In this document: positions 13,735 through 21,018 of the stretch, piece after piece
Numbering within the stretch: the stretch's first letter is position 1
Layout of the letters: the number at the start of each line of letters is the position of its first letter
Source: Firmicutes bacterium UBA1426
Lineage (GTDB): Bacteria; Bacillota; Clostridia; Peptostreptococcales; Anaerovoracaceae
DNA length: 21,018 nucleotides
Assembly (NCBI GenBank): GCA_002329675.1
Contig: DCUA01000161.1
Span: 1-21,018, forward strand
Reading direction: 5' to 3'
Made by a program: the position numbers and the translations under genes
Notes under the pieces: generated by a model
The model's input: only the letters and a program-made list of their open reading frames with translations
What the model was told of the DNA's origin: nothing
Databases searched by the model: none

Positions 13735-14868
13735 CTACATAGTGGCCAGAACAGCCGGTACCAGTGCGAGGATCAAGCTTCCCGCTACTACAGAGCCTAA
13801 CTGGCCGGCAACATTTGCACTCATTGCTTGCATGAGAATGAAATTATGAGGATCCTCTTCTTTTGCTATCTTCTGAACGACTCTGCCCGACATGGGGAAT
13901 GCCGAGATACCCGCAGCGCCAATCATCGGATTTACCTTTTCCCTCAGGAAGAGGTTGATGAATTTTGCAAACAGTACCCCACCGGCCGTATCGAAGATAA
14001 AGGCTATCAAGCCCATCCCCATGATCATGAGCGTTTGAACGTTCAGGAAAGCTTCTGCCGTCATGGTAGAACCGATGGTGATGCCCAGAAGCAGTGTAAC
14101 CAGGTTGGCCAGCTCATTCTGAGCTGCATTGGAGAGACGGGTCAGGACACCGCATACCCGAATCAGGTTTCCAAACATCAGAGAGCCGATCAATGCCACA
14201 CTTATTGGAGCGATGATGCCTGCGATGACGGTGATAGAGATCGGGAACAATATCTCTATGATCTTTGGAATTTCCACCTGATTGTACTTCATCCGGATGC
14301 GCCTCTCATTTTTCGTTGTGAGAAGCCTGATCACGGGTGGCTGTATGATCGGGACAAGGGACATATAAGAATAGGCAGCTACAGAAATCGGCCCCAAATA
14401 GTTCTGGGCAAATTCTTTGGCTACATAGATCGATGTGGGCCCGTCTGCCGCCCCTATGATTCCGATAGCAGCTGCTTCCTTCAGATCAAAATGACCGGTG
14501 GCAAGGGCAAACATCATGGTAAAGAAAATACCGAACTGCGCAGCCGCACCGAAGAAAAACATAAAAGGATTTTGCATCAGAGGCTTAAAATCGATCATGG
14601 CACCTACAGCGATAAATATCAGAACGGGAAACAACTCTGTTCTGATACCCGCATTGTAAAGCAATGTAAGAAAACCTTCTTCCCCCACTGCAGAAGATAG
14701 GGGAATATTGCACAGTATTGCACCAAAACCGATAGGCAACAGAAGCATGGGTTCATACTCCTTTGCTATGGCAAGATAAATAAGCACGCCACCGATGGCA
14801 AACATGATCAGATGTTGAAACTCAAAGTTTACTATTCCGATCAGCAGTTCATTCCATAGTCCGTTCAA
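13735..14868 (-). CDS. Sodium ion-translocating decarboxylase beta subunit (OadB/MmdB/GcdB family)
   Basis: A 377-residue membrane carboxybiotin decarboxylase that couples CO2 release to Na+ export. It is highly hydrophobic with about nine or more helices, and shows family blocks: LLPIGFGAILCNIPL, GAMIDFKPLMQNP, IGAADGPTSIYVAKEFA (with the conserved Asp of ADGPT), YSYMSLVPIIQPPVI, GAAGISAFPMSGRV and NFILMQAMSANVAGQLGSV. Substrate (oxaloacetate, methylmalonyl-CoA, glutaconyl-CoA or malonate) cannot be read from the beta subunit alone; no alpha or biotin-carrier gene is present here. The start is TTG 14868, six bases after GGAGGAGGGAG; an in-frame TTG at 14937 lies inside the palindromic promoter region and is rejected. 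The gamma gene follows. Confidence 0.93.
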   Translation of the reverse strand: MNGLWNELLIGIVNFEFQHLIMFAIGGVLIYLAIAKEYEPMLLLPIGFGAILCNIPLSSAVGEEGFLTLLYNAGIRTELFPVLIFIAVGAMIDFKPLMQNPFMFFFGAAAQFGIFFTMMFALATGHFDLKEAAAIGIIGAADGPTSIYVAKEFAQNYLGPISVAAYSYMSLVPIIQPPVIRLLTTKNERRIRMKYNQVEIPKIIEILFPISITVIAGIIAPISVALIGSLMFGNLIRVCGVLTRLSNAAQNELANLVTLLLGITIGSTMTAEAFLNVQTLMIMGMGLIAFIFDTAGGVLFAKFINLFLREKVNPMIGAAGISAFPMSGRVVQKIAKEEDPHNFILMQAMSANVAGQLGSVVAGSLILALVPAVLATM

Positions 14869-14889
14869 TTGAAGCTCCCTCCTCCGGAT

Positions 14890-14969
14890 AATACTGTAAA
14901 ATAATGAACCATTGTACAATGGTTCATTATACACCAATTTTATGTAAATAGAAAGTAAATACTGTAAAA
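14890..14969. repeat. Pair of 12-bp direct repeats flanking the palindrome
   Basis: AATACTGTAAAA occurs at 14890-14901 and again at 14958-14969, 68 bases apart, one copy on each side of the 30-bp palindrome. The copies are exact. They may be extra protein sites or a trace of a small duplication. Confidence 0.6.
14901..14930. promoter_or_regulatory. Perfect 30-bp palindrome, probable operator of the beta-gamma genes
   Basis: The half ATAATGAACCATTGT is followed at once by its exact reverse complement ACAATGGTTCATTAT, with no loop. On the minus strand TATAAT (14926-14931) overlaps the upstream edge, so the palindrome would cover the -10 and the start of transcription, 32 bases before the beta-subunit start. 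The matching -35 (TTTCTA, 17 bases away) is weak. A dimeric repressor such as a TetR or GntR type would fit; no such gene is adjacent. As a terminator for recA it is less likely: the stem is AT-rich and followed only by TTTT. Confidence 0.7.
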
Positions 14970-14991
14970 GACTCTGTTGACCTCCTATGAC

Positions 14992-16029
14992 TTATTCCGT
15001 GATCACGCCGTCCTCGTCTACTTTCATGCCATTCGAAATCAAGTCTTTCTTCAGAAGGGTCTCGATCTCCTGCAGCATTTCGGGATGCTCCTTCAGATAG
15101 TTCTTGACATTTTCCCTGCCCTGGCCGATCCGTTCACCTTTGAAACTGTACCAGGCGCCGGCTTTTTCCACGATCTTTGCTTCAACAGCGCAATCCAGAA
15201 CATCTCCTTCTTTTGAAATCCCCTCTCCGTACATGATGTCGAACTCTGCCTGTTTGAAGGGTGGTGCAACCTTGTTCTTTACGATCTTGACTCTGGTGCG
15301 GTTTCCGATAACAGCGTCACCGGTCTTGATGCTTTCAATCCGACGGACATCCAGTCGCATGGAAGCATAAAACTTCAAAGCACGGCCACCGGTAGTAACC
15401 TCCGGGTTACCGAACATGACACCTATCTTTTCGCGAAGCTGGTTGATAAAAATAGCACTGGTGTTGGACTTGTTGATAGAACCGGTAAGCTTACGCAAAG
15501 CCTGAGACATGAGACGGGCCTGTAGTCCCACATGAGAATCTCCCATCTCTCCCTGAATCTCCGCCTTAGGGACCAAAGCGGCCACGGAGTCCACAACAAC
15601 CACATCCAGTGCTCCGCTTCTGACTAAAACCTCGCAGATCTCCAGGGCCTGCTCTCCCGTATCCGGCTGAGAGACCAGCAGTTCAGCGATGTTAACACCA
15701 AGCTTTCCTGCATATTCGGGATCCAGAGCGTGTTCGGCATCTATAAATGCTGCCTTGCCACCCTTTTTCTGCGCTTCCGCAATAATGTGCAGAGCCAGAG
15801 TGGTCTTTCCTGAAGATTCCGGACCAAAAATTTCTATGATTCTGCCTCTTGGTACCCCGCCGATTCCGGTAGCGATATCCAAACTGACAGAACCTGTGGA
15901 TATATAATCGATGTTGAGTCTGGCACCTTCACTGCCCAGCTTCATAATGGTGCCTTTACCGAACTGCTTTTCAATCTGCAGCATAGCTGCTTCCAGGGCT
16001 TTTTCTCTTTCATTCTGATTGGTGCTCAT
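14992..16029 (-). CDS. recA: RecA recombinase
   Basis: ATP-dependent strand-exchange protein for homologous recombination, SOS induction and transformation. The 345 residues include Walker A GPESSGKT (69-76), the ADALDPEYA-like [13 protein letters not shown] segment, Walker B around [13 protein letters not shown], loop L2 around [20 protein letters not shown], and the C-terminal domain ending with an acidic stretch. ATG 16029 has GGAGGAG 3 bases upstream. It has a good sigma-A promoter with a LexA box just downstream of the -10. cinA lies upstream, as in many Gram-positive bacteria. recX does not follow. Confidence 0.99.
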   Translation of the reverse strand: MSTNQNEREKALEAAMLQIEKQFGKGTIMKLGSEGARLNIDYISTGSVSLDIATGIGGVPRGRIIEIFGPESSGKTTLALHIIAEAQKKGGKAAFIDAEHALDPEYAGKLGVNIAELLVSQPDTGEQALEICEVLVRSGALDVVVVDSVAALVPKAEIQGEMGDSHVGLQARLMSQALRKLTGSINKSNTSAIFINQLREKIGVMFGNPEVTTGGRALKFYASMRLDVRRIESIKTGDAVIGNRTRVKIVKNKVAPPFKQAEFDIMYGEGISKEGDVLDCAVEAKIVEKAGAWYSFKGERIGQGRENVKNYLKEHPEMLQEIETLLKKDLISNGMKVDEDGVITE

Positions 16030-16047
16030 AGTCTCCTCCGTTTCGTA

Positions 16048-16061
16048 CGAACATACGTTCT
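16048..16061. promoter_or_regulatory. LexA (SOS) box in the recA promoter
   Basis: CGAACATACGTTCT contains GAAC-N4-GTTC exactly, the Gram-positive LexA operator (B. subtilis consensus CGAACRNRYGTTYC). It begins 6 bases downstream of the recA -10, over the expected transcript start, and so would block initiation when LexA is bound. Confidence 0.88.
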
Positions 16062-16067
16062 GTTGAT

Positions 16068-16096
16068 ATGATACCGCAACTTTTCATTAAGGTCAA
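16068..16096 (-). promoter_or_regulatory. Sigma-A promoter of recA
   Basis: On the minus strand TTGACC (16091-16096), 17 bases, TATCAT (16068-16073); each hexamer matches five of six consensus bases. It lies about 40 bases before the recA ATG, with the LexA box between. Confidence 0.82.
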
Positions 16097-16179
16097 GCAA
16101 AACATATACACGTTCGTATCCTAATGAAAATCTATGATTCCAGAATAGCATATTATACATAAATTGTAAATATATAGAA

Positions 16180-17427
16180 TTATATTATCTTTTTATTATC
16201 CAGGAGACGATTGATCATATCCAGCATCAGCAACATCGCATAGTTGCGGTTCCAGCTGCGGTTTACACTCCGCATAAGGGATTTTTTGCAGATTTTCTGA
16301 TCGTGGAGTATAGCACAGATATATACGAGTCCCACAGGTTTATCAGCAGTTGCTCCATCAGGTCCGGCAATTCCCGTAACGGAAATGCACAATTGACTGC
16401 CAGTCACTTGCTTTAAACCCTCTGCCATTTCAATAGCGGTATTTTCGCTGACTGCTCCATACTGCTCCAGGGTTTCGGGATTAACATTCAGTTCTTCGAT
16501 CTTTGCCCGATTGCTGTATGTCACAAGAGCTCTGTCAAAAACAGAGGAAATTCCCGGGAGTTGCGTTAGTGTTTGTGCAAATAAACCTCCGGTACAGGAT
16601 TCAGCGCTTGATATGCTGATATTGCGTTCCATAAGCTTTCTTCCCACAACCTGATATAATTCCTCGTCATCGTAACTGTAAACGTATTCCCCCACCCTTT
16701 CGTTTACCATTTCGATCATCTCATCAACAGCAGCCTTTGCTTCCTCCGTTGTACTCCGCTTTGAAGCGATCCGTACACTGCACTCTCCTTCCTTGGCATA
16801 GGTTGCAAGCGTAGGATCCGTCTGCTTGTCTATGAGATCTAATAGTTCAGTTTCAAGCATTGACTCTCCGATACCGAACAATCGAAGCATGCGATAGTAG
16901 ATCACATTTTCTGTCATCTTCTCCAGATAGGGCTTAACTTCGTTTTCAAATAAATACTTCATCTCTCTGGGTGGTCCCGGGAGACAGATGATAGTCTTTC
17001 CGTCCTTTTCAAGAGCGAAACCGGGAGCGGTTCCCACATCGTTTGGAAATACAGTTGCTCTTGAGGGAAAGTATGCCTGCTTCCAATTATTCTCTGTCAT
17101 AGGACGGTTCAATTTTTTGAAGTAGTTTTCCAGTTTTTCCATTGAGGGAGGATGTGGGATCAACTCATCCTCCAGGACCTCACAGGCGATCTCCTTTGTA
17201 AGGTCATCCTGTGTGGGCCCGAGTCCTCCTGTAGTGATGATCAGATCACAGTCCTTGAAGGTCTGCTCAATCATATGAAACAGTCGGTTGGAGTTATCAC
17301 CTACTGTATGGTGGGAAAGCACGTCGATGCCCAATAGATTAAGCTGCTGGGATAAATAAGTAGTGTTTGTGTTTGTTATCTGCCCGAACAACAGTTCAGT
17401 GCCTACGCTTAAAATTGATGATTTCAA
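16180..17427 (-). CDS. cinA: CinA family protein (competence/damage-inducible; nicotinamide-nucleotide amidase domain)
   Basis: A 415-residue two-domain protein. The N-terminal MoaB-like (COG1058) domain begins KSSILSVGTELLFGQITNTN and has TTGGLGPTQDDLT and CLPGPPREM; in studied relatives it has pyrophosphatase activity on ADP-ribose or similar dinucleotides. The C-terminal CinA domain (about 255-410; SSAESCTGGLFAQTLTQLPG, SVTGIAGPDGAT, KPVGLVY) is related to PncC-type nicotinamide mononucleotide deamidases of NAD recycling. The start codon is TTG at 17427 with GAGGTGG upstream. It sits between pgsA and recA, the common Firmicute order linked with competence. A role in DNA uptake here is inferred. 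Confidence 0.95.
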   Translation of the reverse strand: MKSSILSVGTELLFGQITNTNTTYLSQQLNLLGIDVLSHHTVGDNSNRLFHMIEQTFKDCDLIITTGGLGPTQDDLTKEIACEVLEDELIPHPPSMEKLENYFKKLNRPMTENNWKQAYFPSRATVFPNDVGTAPGFALEKDGKTIICLPGPPREMKYLFENEVKPYLEKMTENVIYYRMLRLFGIGESMLETELLDLIDKQTDPTLATYAKEGECSVRIASKRSTTEEAKAAVDEMIEMVNERVGEYVYSYDDEELYQVVGRKLMERNISISSAESCTGGLFAQTLTQLPGISSVFDRALVTYSNRAKIEELNVNPETLEQYGAVSENTAIEMAEGLKQVTGSQLCISVTGIAGPDGATADKPVGLVYICAILHDQKICKKSLMRSVNRSWNRNYAMLLMLDMINRLLDNKKII

Positions 17428-17445
17428 AGGTCCACCTCATGTTAT

Positions 17446-17976
17446 CTAAATTTTAAATATCTGTTTGTTTTGAACAATGTATTCTATACCTGAATATATG
17501 GTCGCAATAACCGCGATCCAAAGCAGATAATAGCCTATCGGAAGGTCTGTGAATAAGGAAAAGGGCCAATCCCGCAGGAGAATTATAGATAATGCCACCA
17601 TCTGTAATATCGTCTTGATCTTACCGGACTTGCCTGCTGCGATAATGATGCCTTCTCCGGCTGCTACCGTTCTAAGGCCTGTGATAATAAACTCTCTTGC
17701 CAGGATCACGATTACCATCCAGCCCGCTACTTCTCCCAGCTCCACGAGACAAATCATAGCGGAGGTAACCAGAAGTTTGTCTGCAAGAGGATCCATGATC
17801 TTTCCAAAGTTCGTAATGAGGTTGTGCTTTCTGGCAATGTGCCCGTCCAGGGCATCTGTTGCGGAAGCGAGAATAAACAGAATGCCGGAACTGTAATAAT
17901 ACCCGTTCATCAATAGAACTATGAAGATGGGTATTAATAGGATTCTTAATATGGTAAGTTTATTTGGTAAGTTCAT
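17446..17976 (-). CDS. pgsA: CDP-diacylglycerol--glycerol-3-phosphate 3-phosphatidyltransferase
   Basis: An integral membrane enzyme that makes phosphatidylglycerol phosphate, the first committed step to phosphatidylglycerol and cardiolipin. The 176 residues carry the full CDP-alcohol phosphatidyltransferase motif DG-x2-AR-x8-G-x3-D-x3-D as D44-G45, A48-R49, G58, D62 and D66, in DALDGHIARKHNLITNFGKI followed by MDPLAD. Several membrane helices are visible. The N-terminus MNLPNKLTILRILLIPIFIV is typical of PgsA. Its start overlaps the end of rimO by 17 bases, so the two are coupled. cinA follows after 18 bases. Confidence 0.96.
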   Translation of the reverse strand: MNLPNKLTILRILLIPIFIVLLMNGYYYSSGILFILASATDALDGHIARKHNLITNFGKIMDPLADKLLVTSAMICLVELGEVAGWMVIVILAREFIITGLRTVAAGEGIIIAAGKSGKIKTILQMVALSIILLRDWPFSLFTDLPIGYYLLWIAVIATIYSGIEYIVQNKQIFKI

Positions 17977-19315
17977 TTTCCTCTCCTTTACTCGGGTTTT
18001 CCTCAGTGACAGTATGCCCCGTCAGGTCATAATCGAAACCATCCACTATTTTGACATATGTGAAATCACCCGGGGATAATGGTCTTTCTGAAGTGAAGAT
18101 CACTTTGTTATCGATTTCAGGCGCATCGTAAGCCGTTCTGCCCACATAGCTTCCTTCTTCCATATCTTCAACGAGAACTTCATAGACATGACCGATCTTC
18201 TGCATATTGTGTTCCAGGGATATCTGCTGTTGTAACCGCATCAGACGATCCCTTCTTGCCAGCTTGATTTTTTTAGGTACCTGCTCCTTCATCGCAGCTG
18301 CCGGCGTACCTTCCTCCTTGGAGTATGCGAAAACTCCCAGGCGTTCAAACCTCATGCTTTCAACAAAGTCCTCCAGTATCTGTGCATCTTCCCGGGTTTC
18401 GCCGGGAAAGCCGGTTATCAGGGTAGTGCGTATATGGATGTCCGGCATAGCCAGTCTGAGCTTTTTGATCGTGCCCTCTATGGAAGATCTTGTTGAGCGC
18501 CGGTTCATGGATTCCAGGATTCTGTCGCTTGCATGCTGAATGGGAATATCGATGTATTTGCATATCTTATCATTTTCTGCCATCACTTCTATCAATTCAT
18601 CTGTAATGCGATCTTCATAGCAGTACATCAGGCGGATCCACCGGATCCCGTCGATCCGGCACAACTCACGCAATAACTGCGGCAAATGATAATCTCCATA
18701 AAGGTCTATCCCGTAGGCTGTGACATCCTGTGCCACGAGGATCAGCTCCTTGCATCCATTTTCGGCCAGATGCTGCGCTTCTCCCAAAATATTTTCTTTC
18801 TTCCGGCTTCTATATCCGCCGCGGATAGCGGGGATCACGCAATATGCACAGACATTGTCGCAGCCTTCTGCAATTTTAAGATAAGAAGAATAAGAAACCC
18901 CTAACGATGTCCTGGCCTGCATTTCGGAATATTCCTTTTCGTAACTGCTGAAATACAGCTCCTGTTTCCCTTTTTGATATTCTTCAAGAATCTGTGGAAG
19001 GTTCTGGTATTCATTAACTCCTAACAGGATATCCGCTTCCGGTAAAGCCTTTCCAAGGTCTTCTCCGTATCTTTGGGAAAGGCATCCGGATACAATAAGA
19101 ATCCCTTCTTCGGACCGTTCCTGCGAAAGCTCCAGTATCCTGTCTATAGACTCTTCTTTGGCATCGTTGATAAAGCCACAGGTATTAACAAGAATGGCGT
19201 CCGCTTTCCTCGCATCATTTACTATAACATGGCCGGCTTCGGCGAGAAGCCCGGCGGTGTACTCGGAATCCGATACATTTTTGGGACAACCTAAGGTTTC
19301 GATATAAATTCGCAT
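17960..19315 (-). CDS. rimO: Ribosomal protein uS12 methylthiotransferase RimO
   Basis: A radical SAM enzyme that adds a methylthio group to the conserved Asp of ribosomal protein S12. The 451 residues show the N-terminal MTTase domain with three cluster cysteines (C10 in LGCPKN, C46 in NTCGFI, C78 in SGCLSQ), the radical SAM motif C152-x3-C156-x2-C159 (GCDNVCAYC), and a C-terminal TRAM domain. The short segment LGCPKNVSDSE with the IPAIRGGYRSR context fits RimO over MiaB. It lies 15 bases downstream of ftsK and overlaps pgsA. Residual doubt concerns only which MTTase subfamily it belongs to. Confidence 0.95.
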   Translation of the reverse strand: MRIYIETLGCPKNVSDSEYTAGLLAEAGHVIVNDARKADAILVNTCGFINDAKEESIDRILELSQERSEEGILIVSGCLSQRYGEDLGKALPEADILLGVNEYQNLPQILEEYQKGKQELYFSSYEKEYSEMQARTSLGVSYSSYLKIAEGCDNVCAYCVIPAIRGGYRSRKKENILGEAQHLAENGCKELILVAQDVTAYGIDLYGDYHLPQLLRELCRIDGIRWIRLMYCYEDRITDELIEVMAENDKICKYIDIPIQHASDRILESMNRRSTRSSIEGTIKKLRLAMPDIHIRTTLITGFPGETREDAQILEDFVESMRFERLGVFAYSKEEGTPAAAMKEQVPKKIKLARRDRLMRLQQQISLEHNMQKIGHVYEVLVEDMEEGSYVGRTAYDAPEIDNKVIFTSERPLSPGDFTYVKIVDGFDYDLTGHTVTEENPSKGEENELTK

Positions 19316-19330
19316 CCATTTTCCTTTCTA

Positions 19331-21018
19331 TTATTCATCATCATTATCATTATCATCGGGATCTTTTCCCAGGCTAAGGAACTGTTCCTCCGTCATCAGG
19401 ACCTTTCTCGGCCGGCTTCCGTCACTGGGACCTATAATGCCTCTTGCTTCCATCATGTCAACCAACCTGGCTGCTCTGTTGTAGCCGATCCGGAAACGGC
19501 GCTGCAGCATGGAAACAGAAGCCTGTTCCGCGCGAACTACTGTTTCGATAGCTTCTTGCAGCAACTCGTCAGTATCATCATCGGGTTCGTTTTCATATGT
19601 CCGCTCGATCCGCTGTATGACATCGGTGGCATATTCATTGTCAGGGACCTGTTTCTTCAGGAAGTCGATGACATTATGTACTTCTGAGTCAGATATGAAA
19701 CATCCCTGGACTCTAACGGGTTTTGAGACGCCCAAGGGATTGAAGAGCATGTCTCCCTTTCCTACCAGTTTCTCCGCACCGGCCATATCCAGGATGGTTC
19801 TGGAGTCAAATTGGGAGGACACGGCGAAAGAGATCCTTGATGGTATATTTGCCTTAATGACACCGGTTATTACATCAACAGATGGTCTCTGTGTAGCAAC
19901 AATCAGGTGCATACCTGCAGCTCTTGCCATCTGAGCTAATCTGCATATGGATTCCTCAACCTGTGACGGCGCAACCATCATCAGATCTGCAAGTTCATCG
20001 ATAATGACTACGATCTGGGGAAGCGGTCTGGCTTCGCTATCCTTTTCTTTAATGCTTTCGTTATAGGATGCCAGATCTCTGACCCCCATCTCTGCAAATT
20101 TCTTATAGCGGTCTGTCATTTCCGAAACGGCCCAACCTAAGGCTGCTGCAGCTTTGGAAGGCTCGGTTACAACTGGTATCAGCAAATGGGGAATGCCGTT
20201 ATAATTACCCAGCTCCACCACCTTAGGATCGATGAGGACCAGTTTTACCTCCTCAGGCCTTGCCTTATAGAGAATACTGATGATAATTGAATTCAGGCAG
20301 ACACTTTTGCCCGATCCTGTAGAGCCGGCTATGAGCAGATGTGGCATACTCTTCAAGTCTGCTACTATAGGGGTGCCTGCAATATCCTTTCCTACGGCAA
20401 AGGTGATCTTGGATGGAGAGTTCTTGAATTCTTTGGAATCCAGCAGTTCACGAATAGACACTAAGTTGATTCTATCGTTTTCTACTTCAATACCCACAGC
20501 TGCCTTCCCCGGTATAGGGGCTTCCATCCGAATACTTTTGGCTTCTAAGTTTAAGGCAATATCGTCGGCAAGGCGTACGATGCTGCTCACCTTCACGCCA
20601 ACGTTAGGCTGTATTTCATAGCGTGTGATAGCCGGACCTTTTGTTACTTGAAGTACTTTTGCATTGACGCCGAAGTTCTTAAGCGTTTCTTCCAGCTTTA
20701 TGGCTTTTTGCTTCAGATTGATATTCTCATTTATATGCGGCCCGGTCTGAACTTTTTTCAGCAGATCCATAGGAGGCATCACATAAGGAATCGGGGCTTT
20801 ATCCATATCAATTTTCAGGGGTTGTACTTCTTCCTGATTCTTATTCTTTTTAGCCGGTGCAGCATTCTCTTTTGCTCCCTCCCCCTCGTCAGAGAGGCCC
20901 TTTCCCGGCTCGGTCGCTGCAGGTTTTTCCAGTCCAACACTCTCAGTCTTTTGGCCCGGCTCAAATAGTTCTTCATCCTTCATGTAATCGATGATCTTCA
21001 TCTGTCCCGGGGTGATGG
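19331..21018 (-). CDS. FtsK/SpoIIIE family DNA translocase, 5' part outside window
   Basis: The reading frame is open to the right edge (ITPGQ precedes the ATG at 21001), so the gene starts outside the window; the membrane domain of a typical protein of about 750-800 residues is missing. Seen are a Glu/Lys/Pro-rich linker, the alpha/beta motor with Walker A GSTGSGKS and Walker [14 protein letters not shown], the [19 protein letters not shown] stretch, and the C-terminal gamma winged-helix domain ([23 protein letters not shown]) that reads polar DNA sequences. It ends in an acidic tail, [10 protein letters not shown]. In spore formers this protein pumps the chromosome through the septum (SpoIIIE). 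The sequence cannot tell a vegetative FtsK from SpoIIIE. Confidence 0.95.
   Translation of the reverse strand, partial: ITPGQMKIIDYMKDEELFEPGQKTESVGLEKPAATEPGKGLSDEGEGAKENAAPAKKNKNQEEVQPLKIDMDKAPIPYVMPPMDLLKKVQTGPHINENINLKQKAIKLEETLKNFGVNAKVLQVTKGPAITRYEIQPNVGVKVSSIVRLADDIALNLEAKSIRMEAPIPGKAAVGIEVENDRINLVSIRELLDSKEFKNSPSKITFAVGKDIAGTPIVADLKSMPHLLIAGSTGSGKSVCLNSIIISILYKARPEEVKLVLIDPKVVELGNYNGIPHLLIPVVTEPSKAAAALGWAVSEMTDRYKKFAEMGVRDLASYNESIKEKDSEARPLPQIVVIIDELADLMMVAPSQVEESICRLAQMARAAGMHLIVATQRPSVDVITGVIKANIPSRISFAVSSQFDSRTILDMAGAEKLVGKGDMLFNPLGVSKPVRVQGCFISDSEVHNVIDFLKKQVPDNEYATDVIQRIERTYENEPDDDTDELLQEAIETVVRAEQASVSMLQRRFRIGYNRAARLVDMMEARGIIGPSDGSRPRKVLMTEEQFLSLGKDPDDNDNDDE

Noticed and set aside
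13828..14700. Long plus-strand open frame (290 codons)
   Set aside because: It lies wholly opposite the beta-subunit gene, is rich in His, Arg, Asp and Cys with no recognisable motif, and has no ribosome site; it mirrors the codon pattern of a membrane protein gene.
14901..14930. Palindrome as the recA terminator
   Set aside because: It is AT-rich, has no loop, and is followed by only four T on the minus strand, while a TATAAT overlaps its upstream edge.
14869..14937. In-frame TTG at 14937 as start of the beta subunit, adding 23 residues
   Set aside because: The extra part would be read through the palindrome and its own ribosome site, and the family starts near the TTG at 14868.
16098..16120. 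Second LexA box upstream of recA (CGAAC ... GTTT)
   Set aside because: The half-sites are 8 bases apart instead of 4 and one arm is imperfect.
19331..19365. Short tandem AT-rich repeat (TCATCATTATCATTATCATC)
   Set aside because: It encodes the acidic Asp/Asn tail of the FtsK/SpoIIIE protein; low complexity at a protein C-terminus explains it.

Overview
The window looks like chromosomal core DNA of a low-to-mid GC, endospore-forming, anaerobic Firmicute of the Clostridia type. The evidence is a full-length Spo0A, SpoIVB and SpoIVFA/SpoIVFB-like proteins, a class of sodium-pumping decarboxylase subunits typical of fermenting anaerobes, strong AGGAGG ribosome sites, several TTG starts, and a Gram-positive-type LexA box before recA. 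No tRNA, rRNA, CRISPR array, prophage or transposon was seen. All genes but one lie on the minus strand, so transcription runs from right to left.

Reading in the direction of transcription: positions 21018-14992 hold ftsK/spoIIIE (5' end outside the window), rimO, pgsA, cinA and recA, a common clostridial cluster; recA has its own promoter and a LexA box. Positions 14868-13571 hold the beta subunit and a 50-residue gamma subunit of a sodium-translocating decarboxylase, with a perfect 30-bp palindrome over the probable promoter. Positions 13574-11441 hold an rplU promoter and structured leader, rplU, rpmA, an intrinsic hairpin and obgE. The usual prp gene between rplU and rpmA is missing, and L27 lacks the N-terminal extension that Prp removes.

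The single plus-strand gene (10670-11431) encodes an XRE-type regulator with a LexA/S24-like C-terminal fold whose catalytic lysine appears to be arginine. Divergent from it is a two-domain protein (MetH-activation-like plus HD phosphohydrolase) of unknown role.

Positions 9193-2052 form a sporulation-heavy stretch: spoIVFA-like, spoIVFB, a radical SAM/DUF2344 pair of unknown function, comEA, a BofC C-terminal-domain protein, spoIVB and spo0A. In Bacillus subtilis SpoIVB, BofC, SpoIVFA and SpoIVFB together make the sigma-K checkpoint; here all four lie within about 7 kb. A sigma-G-like promoter precedes the bofC-like/spoIVB pair and a perfect 0A box lies upstream of spo0A. The left edge carries a small secreted or anchored protein of unknown function, a cysteine desulfurase and the start of an IscU/NifU scaffold, an Fe-S cluster assembly pair.
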